From assembly GCF_015644585.1 (NCBI RefSeq), contig NZ_JADOBI010000009.1, forward strand, positions 1,498 to 65,497: a stretch of 64,000 nucleotides of DNA, read 5' to 3'. Position numbers and translations under genes: made by a program. The notes beneath the pieces were generated by a model. It was not told where the DNA came from. It saw only the letters and a program-made list of their open reading frames with translations, and did not search any database. Source of the stretch: Rahnella laticis (lineage in GTDB: Bacteria > Pseudomonadota > Gammaproteobacteria > Enterobacterales > Enterobacteriaceae). Positions 1-10,513 of the stretch are shown here, one piece after another. The first letter of the stretch is position 1, and every line of letters starts with the position of its first letter.

Positions 1-2558
<2,558 letters not shown>

Positions 2559-2679
2559 ACAACACCAAAGGTGTTTTGTATTGGCTCTGTGATAGACCTA
2601 GATTTTTCAGCTGATTGTTCCGAGATTGGTTCGTAGTGCAAGCCTGATATGGGGTGAGCGTTATGAATGAAACAGAATT

Positions 2680-2799
2680 TGCCTGGCGGCAACAGCGCGG
2701 TGGTCCCACCTGACCCCATGCCGAACTCAGAAGTGAAACGCCGTAGCGCCGATGGTAGTGTGGGGTCTCCCCATGCGAGAGTAGGGAACTGCCAGGCAT
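2680..2799 (+). rRNA. rrf: 5S ribosomal RNA
   Basis: The 120-base sequence begins TGCCTGGCGGC and ends GAACTGCCAGGCAT, and the two ends pair to form the usual closing helix. It has the length and core sequence typical of enterobacterial 5S rRNA. It lies about 120 bases after the 23S 3' end and about 85 bases before tRNA-Asp, so all three belong to one rRNA operon transcript. Confidence 0.98.
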
Positions 2800-2883
2800 C
2801 AAATTAGTTCCTTTCCCCTGACAAGGAAAATAACAGGAACAAACTTGTATCAGACGATTTCTGATGTAAGTGAAAGAACCGGT

Positions 2884-2960
2884 GGAGCGGTAGTTCAGTT
2901 GGTTAGAATACCTGCCTGTCACGCAGGGGGTCGCGGGTTCGAGCCCCGTCCGTTCCGCCA
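2884..2960 (+). tRNA. aspU: tRNA-Asp (anticodon GTC)
   Basis: A 77-base cloverleaf ending in encoded CCA: acceptor GGAGCGG pairs with CCGTTCC, the anticodon loop contains GTC, and the T arm reads GGTTCGAGCC. It is the last gene of the rRNA operon, as aspU is in E. coli. It is identical base for base to the second tRNA-Asp at 29333-29409. Confidence 0.97.
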
Positions 2961-2972
2961 CTAATTGCATTG

Positions 2973-3002
2973 ACCCTGAATCGAAAGATTCAGGGTTTTT
3001 TG
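2973..3002 (+). terminator. Rho-independent terminator of the rRNA operon
   Basis: ACCCTGAATC and GATTCAGGGT form a perfect 10-bp stem around a short loop and are followed by a run of T. It lies 12 bases after the tRNA-Asp CCA end, so it should end the rRNA/tRNA transcript. Confidence 0.9.
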
Positions 3003-3401
3003 CATTTTAAAATCTGTAAAAATCGGGTATTAAACGTACTGGATTTCTGATTTAAAGCTTTTGCATCGGGTTGAAACCTCTGTGTGATATTTAAAATCAA
3101 TCGATTAACTTTCTGTTGAAGATTAATCTATATAATCACTGTTCTTATTTTATAAGAATAGTAATTTTTCCCCACTTTAACCCATTATAATTTGCTGACT
3201 TTAATTTCATAAAACCTAAGCTGCTATTTCTCACTATAAAATTAAGATTTATCAGATGTGTATTCTGGTCAGTAATATCTAACGCGGTGTAAAAATAACT
3301 AAAACACACCGTTCAGCGCAATAGCCTGTCAGATTACTGATGCAACTTTTAATAAAATATCATAAAGTCTCAATTCGGAAGATTCGCGAAGATTAATCAT
3401 T
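3003..3401 (+). promoter_or_regulatory. AT-rich leader and probable promoter region of the aryl polyene cluster
   Basis: This 399-base gap holds no gene. It is markedly AT-rich compared with the coding DNA on either side and contains two TATAAT hexamers (3131-3136 and 3186-3191) suitable as -10 elements. Neither has a convincing -35 element at the usual distance, so the exact start site is uncertain. The composition is compatible with silencing by H-NS-like proteins, which is inference. Confidence 0.4.
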
Positions 3402-4127
3402 ATGAAATTCTCACTGGATATACTTGACTGGCAGGCTGTTGCTCCTGGTATCAATAATTGTGCCGATTGGATCCAATGGGCGCAATGTTCCGGTGTGGAT
3501 GCATTTTCAGGCGAGATCCCAAAGAGCGAGCAGATCCCAATGATGGCTGCGCGTCGTATGAGTATCGGAAGTCGTTTTGCCGTCGATGCCGGTCTGTCCC
3601 TGCTTTTGAAACACCAGGTTGATGCCGCAATTTTTACCAGTCGCCACGGTGAACTTGAGAGAACGGGGCGCATTTTACATGCGCTTGCAGAAAACGACGC
3701 TATTTCTCCCACCGAATTCTCAATGTCCGTCCATAATACCGCCGCTGGCTGGTTAACTATTATCAGTAAAAATCCACTGCCGGTAACCTCACTGGCTGCC
3801 GGTATGGACAGCTTTCAGCAAGGTCTGCTGGAAGCGCAATCTATGCTGGCAGGCGGTGCTTCACGCATCATGCTGGTCGATTTTGATGGCGAAATTCCTT
3901 CCCTGTATGCTGAATCGGTAAATTCCGAGTTTCTGCCTTACGCGATGGCAATAATATTGGCGGCTGGCGATACTTTACAGTGCCAGCGCATTGCAAAAAA
4001 CGATGAAGTCGATTCCCTTGCTCTTCCGCAGGGTTTGCAATTCCTGCGAGGTTATCTGTCCTCATCGCCTTCATTTATTGTCAGTGCTGATAGTCGCTAT
4101 CACTGGCAATGGGCGCGTGCATTGTGA
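3402..4127 (+). CDS. apeC: Aryl polyene chain-length factor (beta-ketoacyl synthase-like, ApeC)
   Basis: At 241 residues this is about half the size of a true ketosynthase and matches the short beta-ketoacyl synthase N-terminal-like family found at the head of aryl polyene clusters. The region corresponding to the active-site Cys reads SLAAGMDSF, with Ala-Gly where ketosynthases have Cys, so it should not condense on its own. In the family such a chain-length factor pairs with the ketosynthase ApeO (13383-14555) to set polyene length. It is the first gene of the operon. The ATG at 3402 has only a weak ribosome-binding site. Assignment rests on sequence and on the following gene order apeD to apeR. 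Confidence 0.82.
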   Translation: MKFSLDILDWQAVAPGINNCADWIQWAQCSGVDAFSGEIPKSEQIPMMAARRMSIGSRFAVDAGLSLLLKHQVDAAIFTSRHGELERTGRILHALAENDAISPTEFSMSVHNTAAGWLTIISKNPLPVTSLAAGMDSFQQGLLEAQSMLAGGASRIMLVDFDGEIPSLYAESVNSEFLPYAMAIILAAGDTLQCQRIAKNDEVDSLALPQGLQFLRGYLSSSPSFIVSADSRYHWQWARAL

Positions 4128-4144
4128 GGAGCGAATCTGCCTTG

Positions 4145-4939
4145 ATGGAAGACGTTTCCTCTTTGCCGAACCGGATATGGCGATGGTCTGTTACAGGCAT
4201 TTTTTTCGCATTTTTCGGAATTGGCGGACTGTTGCTTTCTTTGTTCTGGTTTACTCTGTTGCGGTTAATCATACGCCAGCCGGAAAGATTGCACCGGATG
4301 ACACTGAACAGCATTCGTAATAGCTTTCGACTTTTCCTCGGAGGATTACGGCTTTTTGGTGTGATGGATTACCGGTTTGTCGGCGACGAGAAGTTTCAGG
4401 AGGACACCGGATGCCTGATTGTTGCGAACCATCCCAGCCTTCTTGATTATGTCATTCTGGCTTCGCGGATGCCGCGCTGTGATTGCATTGTCAAACAGGC
4501 GTTGCTGAAGAACCCATTTTTAGCTGGCGTCATCAAAGCCGCCGGATATCTGGTGAACTCAGGGTCTGATGAGTTGCTTCAGGCTTGTGAGACGCGCCTC
4601 AAGGCGGGTGGAACATTGCTGATCTTCCCTGAAGGGACGCGTTCTTTGCCTGAGAAACCGATAACGCTACAGCGTGGTGCTGCCAATATCGCGCTGAGAG
4701 CCGGTTGTGATGTGCGGATTGTTCATATTTCCTGTCAGCCACCCATGCTGACCAAACAGGGAAAATGGTACGAAATTCCGCGAGTAAAACCTCAGTTTGT
4801 CATCACTGTTGCCGATAAGGTAAAGGCTGAGGATTTTTTTGATGAACAGGATCTTTCGCCTGCGCTGGCAGCAAGGCGTCTGACACAGCATTTGCGCTCT
4901 GAACTAATGCACGGCAATACTCAAAATAACGAGAAATAA
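4145..4939 (+). CDS. apeD: Lysophospholipid acyltransferase family protein (ApeD)
   Basis: The 264-residue protein has an N-terminal membrane segment (about residues 15-45) followed by a PlsC/LPLAT domain. The acyltransferase signature NHPSLLDY supplies the HX4D catalytic pair, and FPEGTRS is the substrate-binding block. In aryl polyene clusters it is thought to help anchor the pigment in a membrane lipid. The start chosen is ATG 4145, preceded by GAGGAG at a good distance; an in-frame ATG at 4109 overlaps apeC and lacks such a site. The two acyl carrier protein genes follow immediately, 3 bases away. Confidence 0.85.
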   Translation: MEDVSSLPNRIWRWSVTGIFFAFFGIGGLLLSLFWFTLLRLIIRQPERLHRMTLNSIRNSFRLFLGGLRLFGVMDYRFVGDEKFQEDTGCLIVANHPSLLDYVILASRMPRCDCIVKQALLKNPFLAGVIKAAGYLVNSGSDELLQACETRLKAGGTLLIFPEGTRSLPEKPITLQRGAANIALRAGCDVRIVHISCQPPMLTKQGKWYEIPRVKPQFVITVADKVKAEDFFDEQDLSPALAARRLTQHLRSELMHGNTQNNEK

Positions 4940-4942
4940 GTC

Positions 4943-5200
4943 ATGGATTCATTAAGTAACGACATTAAAGAACTTATCATCGCGACGCTCAATCTGGAGG
5001 GAATGACGCCAGACGAGATAGATACGCAAGCGCCTCTTTTTGGCGATGGATTAGGGCTGGATTCTATTGATGCCCTCGAATTAGGCCTGGCATTGAAAAA
5101 GCAATACGGCGTGATCCTTTCGGCTGAAAGTCAGGAAATGCGTGAGCATTTTTATTCCGTTGAAAGTCTTAGCCAGTTTATATCAGTTCAGCGTGGTTAA
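4943..5200 (+). CDS. apeE: Acyl carrier protein (ApeE)
   Basis: An 85-residue acyl carrier protein. The phosphopantetheine attachment site is the Ser of LGLDSIDALEL near residue 40. It is the first of two adjacent carrier proteins, as in other aryl polyene clusters, where ApeE and ApeF carry starter and growing chain. The holo form would be made by the phosphopantetheinyl transferase at the end of the operon. The start is 3 bases after apeD, and the gene is AT-richer than the second half of the cluster. Confidence 0.93.
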   Translation: MDSLSNDIKELIIATLNLEGMTPDEIDTQAPLFGDGLGLDSIDALELGLALKKQYGVILSAESQEMREHFYSVESLSQFISVQRG

Positions 5201-5210
5201 AGAGATTCCT

Positions 5211-5465
5211 ATGCAGAAGCAAGAAATTTATCAGCAGATTAGCGCGTTATTAATCAAGCTATTTGAAATTGATGAAAGTGATATCAGCCCCGATGCCAAA
5301 CTTTACGAAGATTTGGAATTAGACAGTATTGATGCTGTGGATTTGGTTGTTCATCTGCAGAAATCGACGGGCAGAAAAATTAAACCTGAAATGTTCAAAT
5401 CAGTACGAACCGTTCAGGATGTTGTTGATGCCATCGATGAATTACTCAACACGCCAGCGCAATAA
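5211..5465 (+). CDS. apeF: Acyl carrier protein (ApeF)
   Basis: An 84-residue acyl carrier protein with the modification motif LELDSIDAVDL around Ser39. Start ATG 5211 gives the normal carrier length and has AGAGAT upstream; the in-frame upstream start at 5142 lies inside apeE and would add an unrelated tail. It lies 10 bases after apeE and 5 before apeG. The tandem carriers imply that starter loading and elongation may use different partners, which is known for the family but not visible here. Confidence 0.93.
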   Translation: MQKQEIYQQISALLIKLFEIDESDISPDAKLYEDLELDSIDAVDLVVHLQKSTGRKIKPEMFKSVRTVQDVVDAIDELLNTPAQ

Positions 5466-5470
5466 TTGCT

Positions 5471-6061
5471 GTGTCTGAAACCCGGCGCTTTTCCCTTCAG
5501 CTTGTCGCAGCGTTCGCTCGCTGGGCAATGCCCGTGGCGATTATTGCTTATCCGGTAGCCGTCTGGTGTGGCTTAAAAAATTGGGGAATGAGTATTCTTG
5601 CTCCCCTTCTGATTATTGCGTTTATTCTGCGGTTGCTCACCTTTCGCGGAAAATTAAATCAGCTCACTTTTTTCGGCAAAGCGATGGCCGTCGCTGGCAT
5701 TGTGCTGGTCATCACCAGCGTTGTACTGCGCGAAACATCGATGCTGTTGTATTACCCGGTGGCGGTGAATGTCCTGCTTCTTGGCCTGTTTTTTAGTTCA
5801 TTGTTCGCCCGGCAATCACTGGTTGAGCGCCTTGCCCGGCTAAGCGAGCCCGACTTACCGCCCGAAGGGGTTGTCTATACGCGACGCGTAACACAAATCT
5901 GGTGCCTGTTTTTTGTTTGTAATGGATCTTTTGCTTTATATACCTGCCTGAAAGGCGATGTGTCTTTGTGGGCGCTTTACAACGGCGGGATCAGTTATCT
6001 GCTGATTGGTTTATTAATGGGTATTGAATGGATAATCAGAAAGCGTCTGCGCAAGCCGTGA
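5471..6061 (+). CDS. apeG: Multispanning inner-membrane protein of aryl polyene cluster (ApeG)
   Basis: The 196-residue hydrophobic protein has about five or six predicted membrane segments, judged from long runs of Leu/Ile/Val separated by Arg/Lys-rich turns (WIIRKRLRK at the C-terminus). It resembles the small membrane proteins always found between the carrier proteins and the aryl-acid ligase in aryl polyene clusters. Its exact role is not established. Start is GTG 5471. The last 34 bases overlap the start of apeH, so the two are probably translationally coupled. Confidence 0.7.
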   Translation: MSETRRFSLQLVAAFARWAMPVAIIAYPVAVWCGLKNWGMSILAPLLIIAFILRLLTFRGKLNQLTFFGKAMAVAGIVLVITSVVLRETSMLLYYPVAVNVLLLGLFFSSLFARQSLVERLARLSEPDLPPEGVVYTRRVTQIWCLFFVCNGSFALYTCLKGDVSLWALYNGGISYLLIGLLMGIEWIIRKRLRKP

Positions 6062-7407
6062 CGCTGCCAATGTGCCAATGGCTGGGCACGGAAAGAGCAG
6101 ATGATCATCTGGTTGCCTGGAGTGAAACCCGTGAGCACAGGCAGCGTGACTTCCGTCGCGATGTCGCGACGCTGTTTGCCAGGGTCAGTGCGACTCCTTG
6201 TTCGCGCTGGGCGCTGTGTCTGGAAGATAACTATTCGTTCGCTGTGGCCTTACTGGCCGTTCTTTACAGCGGAAAAACGCCTGTTCTGCCTGGTCATTTT
6301 CGTCAGGCACTGCTCTCTGAGCAATGCGATGCATTCGATGCGCTGATTACCGATCTGCCATTGCAGCTCAATTGTCCTGTTCTCCGCTTTCCGTTTGTTG
6401 CCATTGAGCCGCTTTCTGTTTTACCTGCATTTCCGGAAAATGCATCGCTCGTCCTCTTCACGTCCGGATCAACGGGAAAACCGCAGAAGATTATCAAACC
6501 GGTCTCTTGTCTTGAGCGAGAAAGTCAGTGGCTCTGTGCCCGGTGGGGCGCAGAACTGGCCGGTTCGCGGTTCGCCGCCACGGTCTCGCCTCATCACATG
6601 TACGGCCTGAGCTTTGCGTTCATGTTGCCGCTGTCGCTTGGCCTGCCGTTTTCGGCCAGCAGCGTCCAGTATCACGAGCAACTGCATTCGCTCGCGGTAA
6701 AATCTCCGCTGGCGTTTGTCAGCAGCCCGGCCTTTCTCAAACGTCTGGACGCCACTTTAACACCGGTCACGCTGCGTGCAGTTTTTTCCGCTGGTGGCCC
6801 TCTGGAAAGCGATGCGGCGCAATCAGTGAAAGAAACCTGCGGTTGCCAGCCAACAGAGATTTATGGCACCACCGAAAGTGGGGTTATCGCATTTCGCCAG
6901 CAAACCCGGCCTGGCGAAGCCTGGACGCTGTTCGACAACGTAGATTTGCGGCCTCAGCCCGATGGCAGCATTGCAGTGATTTCTCCGATTATTCCGCAGC
7001 CGGAAGGCATTGATCTCAACGATGAGATAAAACTTTTACCTGACGGTTCACGTCATTTTGATCTTCTGGGCCGTAAAGATCGGATCGTTAAAATTGCTGA
7101 ACAGCGGATCTCGCTGGATGAAATTGAGCAACGCTTGTGTGCACTCGATCTTCTGGCTGACGCCTGTGTTCTGACTCTCGAAAAACAGGGCAGGGTTTCG
7201 GTTGCGGCAGTGATTGTACTGACCCCGGCGGGCGATGCGCTGTTGCAGGCCGAAAACCGCAATGTCCTGTTTGGGCAGATCCGCCATGCTTTGCGGGAAT
7301 GGGTATCACCGGTGTCGCTGCCGCGATACTGGCGTATTGTTCCGGCGATCCCACTCAATCAACAAGGCAAACGCGCAGCCGCTGAATTACAGGAAATGTT
7401 TTTATGA
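6028..7407 (+). CDS. apeH: AMP-dependent aryl acid:acyl-carrier-protein ligase (ApeH)
   Basis: A 459-residue member of the adenylate-forming enzyme family. The phosphate-binding loop reads LVLFTSGSTGKPQK (about residues 136-149), and IYGTTESG is the second adenylation motif. In this pathway it activates an aryl acid, 4-hydroxybenzoate in characterised systems, and loads it on a carrier protein as the polyene starter. No ammonia-lyase or chorismate lyase gene is in the cluster, so the aryl acid presumably comes from general metabolism (inference). It overlaps apeG by 34 bases and apeI by an ATGA junction. Confidence 0.85.
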   Translation: MDNQKASAQAVTLPMCQWLGTERADDHLVAWSETREHRQRDFRRDVATLFARVSATPCSRWALCLEDNYSFAVALLAVLYSGKTPVLPGHFRQALLSEQCDAFDALITDLPLQLNCPVLRFPFVAIEPLSVLPAFPENASLVLFTSGSTGKPQKIIKPVSCLERESQWLCARWGAELAGSRFAATVSPHHMYGLSFAFMLPLSLGLPFSASSVQYHEQLHSLAVKSPLAFVSSPAFLKRLDATLTPVTLRAVFSAGGPLESDAAQSVKETCGCQPTEIYGTTESGVIAFRQQTRPGEAWTLFDNVDLRPQPDGSIAVISPIIPQPEGIDLNDEIKLLPDGSRHFDLLGRKDRIVKIAEQRISLDEIEQRLCALDLLADACVLTLEKQGRVSVAAVIVLTPAGDALLQAENRNVLFGQIRHALREWVSPVSLPRYWRIVPAIPLNQQGKRAAAELQEMFL

Positions 7408-7748
7408 TGAAGCCTGAAGTCCTGAGCCTGCATAAAAGCAGCGACACCAGCCTGATGCTCGAATTGCGGCTCTCAGCGGATTTGTTCTGGTTTCGCGGGC
7501 ACTTTCCCACGTATCCGCTGCTCCCGGGTGTCACGCAGGTGAACTGGGTGATGGAGTATGCGGGCGAGATTTTGCGGCTGGATAAAGCTTTTTCGGGGAT
7601 GGAAGTGGTGAAGTTTCAGCGGCCACTTTTGCCGGATGAAACTGTCAGCCTGCACATTGACTGGCTGAAAGAAAAACACCGGCTGATTTTCCGCTACGTC
7701 TTGGGCGAAACCATTGCCAGCAGTGGAAAAATCACATTATGCCCGTAA
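7404..7748 (+). CDS. apeI: Hotdog-fold 3-hydroxyacyl-ACP dehydratase (ApeI)
   Basis: A 114-residue protein of the FabA/FabZ-like hotdog family. The motif FRGHFPTYPLLPGVTQ holds the catalytic His. The Glu that FabZ carries 14 residues after that His is Asn here, so the second catalytic group must differ or be supplied otherwise. It should remove water after each ketoreduction to create the conjugated double bonds, possibly together with ApeP. Start codons ATG 7404 and ATG 7407 are both possible; the first overlaps the apeH stop. The end overlaps apeJ by 10 bases. Confidence 0.8.
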   Translation: MMKPEVLSLHKSSDTSLMLELRLSADLFWFRGHFPTYPLLPGVTQVNWVMEYAGEILRLDKAFSGMEVVKFQRPLLPDETVSLHIDWLKEKHRLIFRYVLGETIASSGKITLCP

Positions 7749-9466
7749 CATCCTCAGTGCTGTTTTCACCCTGTCTGATTATCCCGTGTTACAACCACGG
7801 GCCGATGATGGCCGGTGTGCTGGATAAACTCAGCTCTTTCGGATTGCCGTGCATTGTGGTTGATGATGGCAGCGAGGCGCAAACTGCGGATGAATTACAG
7901 CGTCTGGCGCAGATAACGCCATGGATGAGCCTGACGCGCCTGTCGCCGAATCAGGGCAAAGGTGCCGCTGTCATGGCCGCTTTACGGCTGGCTGCGGAAA
8001 AAGGGTTTACCCACGCCATGCAGGTTGACGCAGACGGCCAGCACCAGCTTTCCGACGTTCCTCTCATGCTGCAGGAAGCGCAAAAACACCCGGATTGCCT
8101 GATCTCCGGTCAGCCGGTGTATGACGAAAGCGTGCCGAAATCGCGCCTTTATGGCCGTTATGTCACGCATTTTTGGGTTTGGGTCGAAACCCTGTCATTT
8201 TCACTTAAAGACAGTATGTGCGGATTTCGCGTTTATCCTTTGCGGCCTTGCCTGAGGTTGATGGACAAACAGCCACTGGGTTTACGCATGGATTTCGATA
8301 CCGAAATCATGGTGCGGCTCTACTGGCAGGGGACGCGCAGCCGCTTCCTGCCGACGCGCGTCACCTATCCGCAAGACGGCGTTTCGCATTTTGATGCGGT
8401 GAAAGACAACATTAAAATCTCGTGGATGCACACCCGCCTGTTCTTCGGCATGTTGCCGCGCATTCCTTTTTTGCTGCGCCAGAGACAAACGCAGCAAAGC
8501 GATCCGCACTGGTCGGTAACGCGCGAACGTAAAGGGCTGTGGGGCATTCGCCTGATGCTGAAGATTTATCGCGTGCTGGGCTACCGCGCTTTCCAGTTAC
8601 TGCTTTATCCGGTGATTGGTTACTTCTGGCTGACGGGTGGAAAACAGCGCAAGGCGTCGGACGCCTGGCTTGAACGCGTCCGCGAAGTCGCAGCGCAGCG
8701 CGCTATCGCGTTGCCGTACCCGTTAAGTACATTCCGGCATTTCATGCGGTTTGGCGAATCGATGCTGAGCAAACTGGCGAGCTGGCAGGGCGATAAAACT
8801 TTGAATGACGCGGTGCTGGTTAATCCTGACGTCTGTGAAGCGCATATTGCCTCCGGGCGCGGCACGCTGATCCTCGCCTCGCATCTTGGCGACATCGAAT
8901 CTTGCCGTGCTATTGGTGCGCTGAATCATCGGATCACCGTGAATGCGCTGGTTTTCACCGAACACGCCGAACGGTTTAATCAGGTGATGAAAGAAATTAA
9001 CCCGCAGGCGCTGGTGAATCTGATTCAGGTGAGCCAGATGGGGCCGGACACCGCCATGTTATTGCAGGAAAAACTCGATGCAGGCGAATGGGTGGCAATT
9101 GTGGGCGACAGAACATCCGCCAGCCGTCATCAGCGCGGTGAGCATTCCCGCGTCATCTGGAGTGATTTTCTCGGTAAACCCGCGGCTTTCCCGCAAGGAC
9201 CTTTTATTCTTGCCGCCGCCCTGAAAGCGCCGGTGATGCTGATGTTTGGCATCAGACAGGAACGGCGTCTGCATATTTACTGCGAATCTTTTGCCGATCC
9301 GCTGATTCTGCCCCGCGCAAATCGTCTGCCTGCATTACAGGAAACCGTCGACCGCTACGCCGCGCGCCTTGAACATTACAGCCTGCTGGCGCCTCACGAC
9401 TGGTTCAATTTTTATGATTTCTGGCAGCATCCCGCAGATGACGCCTCTGACAGGAAACCTGACTGA
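7739..9466 (+). CDS. apeJ: Fused family-2 glycosyltransferase and LpxL-like acyltransferase (ApeJ)
   Basis: 575 residues with two domains. Residues about 10-230 are a GT-A glycosyltransferase with the LIIPCYNHG start, VVDDGSE and VDADGQHQ, the last providing the metal-binding DXD. Residues about 260-560 resemble the lipid A acyltransferases LpxL/LpxM, with the HX4(D/E) motif HLGDIE and a later GDRTS block. This fusion is typical of aryl polyene clusters and is believed to link the polyene to a sugar-lipid anchor. The start overlaps apeI; the stop is 1 base before apeK. Confidence 0.87.
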   Translation: MPVTSSVLFSPCLIIPCYNHGPMMAGVLDKLSSFGLPCIVVDDGSEAQTADELQRLAQITPWMSLTRLSPNQGKGAAVMAALRLAAEKGFTHAMQVDADGQHQLSDVPLMLQEAQKHPDCLISGQPVYDESVPKSRLYGRYVTHFWVWVETLSFSLKDSMCGFRVYPLRPCLRLMDKQPLGLRMDFDTEIMVRLYWQGTRSRFLPTRVTYPQDGVSHFDAVKDNIKISWMHTRLFFGMLPRIPFLLRQRQTQQSDPHWSVTRERKGLWGIRLMLKIYRVLGYRAFQLLLYPVIGYFWLTGGKQRKASDAWLERVREVAAQRAIALPYPLSTFRHFMRFGESMLSKLASWQGDKTLNDAVLVNPDVCEAHIASGRGTLILASHLGDIESCRAIGALNHRITVNALVFTEHAERFNQVMKEINPQALVNLIQVSQMGPDTAMLLQEKLDAGEWVAIVGDRTSASRHQRGEHSRVIWSDFLGKPAAFPQGPFILAAALKAPVMLMFGIRQERRLHIYCESFADPLILPRANRLPALQETVDRYAARLEHYSLLAPHDWFNFYDFWQHPADDASDRKPD

Positions 9467-9467
9467 T

Positions 9468-9911
9468 ATGACTTCCAAACTTGATCCGCGCTTTAACGAC
9501 CCGCGCTTTTCCACCGTGGTGGAAATCACCGTGCCTTTTCATGATGCCGATGCCATGGGCGTTGTCTGGCACGGCAATTATTTTCGTTATCTCGAAGTTG
9601 CGCGCGAGCAGTTACTGAAACAGTTCGATTATGGCTATCGTCAGATGGAAGCCTCCGGTTATGTGTGGCCAATCGTGGATACGCGCGTGAAATACATTGC
9701 GCCCGTCCTGTTCGAACAGCGCATTGCCGTTCACGCGCAGCTTGAAGAAATCGAAAATCGTCTGCGTATCAGCTATCAGATCTATGATATTGAAACCGGA
9801 AAACGCACAACGACAGGCTACACGTTACAGGTCGCCGTGGATGCTGAAACCAAAGAGATGTGTTTTGTCTCGCCACAGGTTCTTTTCGATAAAACCGGAG
9901 TCAGCCTGTGA
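9468..9911 (+). CDS. apeK: 4HBT-family acyl thioesterase (ApeK)
   Basis: A 147-residue hotdog thioesterase of the 4-hydroxybenzoyl-CoA type. The signature HDADAMGVVWHGNYFRYLEV carries the catalytic Asp. It probably frees or proof-reads acyl chains bound to the carrier proteins. ATG 9468, one base after the apeJ stop, is chosen; a frame-open upstream start at 9369 would lie deep in apeJ. The stop overlaps the GTG start of the next gene by 4 bases. Confidence 0.85.
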   Translation: MTSKLDPRFNDPRFSTVVEITVPFHDADAMGVVWHGNYFRYLEVAREQLLKQFDYGYRQMEASGYVWPIVDTRVKYIAPVLFEQRIAVHAQLEEIENRLRISYQIYDIETGKRTTTGYTLQVAVDAETKEMCFVSPQVLFDKTGVSL

Positions 9912-10513
9912 AATCACTTCTGTTTGTTTTACTCGCCGCGTTCAGCGTTGCTGCCCAGGCCGTAACGCTGGATGATTTGCAACAGCGTTTCAGCCAGGTG
10001 CCGGTGCTGCGCGCTGAATTCGCCCAGCAGAGAACCATCAGTGGAATGGCGCAGCCGCTGAACTCCGGCGGAAATTTACTGATTGCACAAAAACAGGGGC
10101 TTTGGTGGCAGCAGGAAAAACCGTTCCCTCTGACGTTACTTCTGACGGAAACCCGTATGGTGCAAATCATGGCGGGTCAGCCGCCGCAGGTGGTGACAGC
10201 CAGCAATAATCCGCAGATGTTCCAGTTCAACTCCCTGCTGAGCGCGCTGTTTCATGCAGACCGCCGCGTGCTGGAAGAAAACTTCACGCTGGATTTCGCA
10301 GATAAAGGGCAGGGCGCCTGGACGCTGGTGCTGGTGCCAAAAGTCTCGCCGCTGAACCGCCTTTTCCGCCGCATTACACTCAACGGGGAAACCTTCCTGA
10401 ACAAGATTGATATTGATGACATGCAGGGCGACGCGACGCACATCCGTTTCTTTAACCAGAAAACGACGCCCGCTGAACTGACTGACGCCGAGAAACGCCA
10501 TTTTGCATCCTGA
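9908..10513 (+). CDS. apeL: LolA-like outer-membrane lipoprotein carrier (ApeL)
   Basis: The 201-residue protein starts at GTG 9908 with a clear Sec signal peptide ending near AAQAV and continues with the LolA-like pattern (LQQRFSQVPVLRAEFAQQR, then repeated beta strands). It is expected in the periplasm, moving the lipid-linked pigment toward the outer membrane. It lies directly before the MMPL-type exporter, which supports a joint export role. It overlaps apeK by 4 and apeM by 11 bases. Confidence 0.83.
   Translation: MKSLLFVLLAAFSVAAQAVTLDDLQQRFSQVPVLRAEFAQQRTISGMAQPLNSGGNLLIAQKQGLWWQQEKPFPLTLLLTETRMVQIMAGQPPQVVTASNNPQMFQFNSLLSALFHADRRVLEENFTLDFADKGQGAWTLVLVPKVSPLNRLFRRITLNGETFLNKIDIDDMQGDATHIRFFNQKTTPAELTDAEKRHFAS

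Noticed and set aside
6469-6687. Open frames antisense to or out of frame with apeH
   Set aside because: They are shadows of a well-supported adenylate-forming enzyme gene in high-GC DNA.
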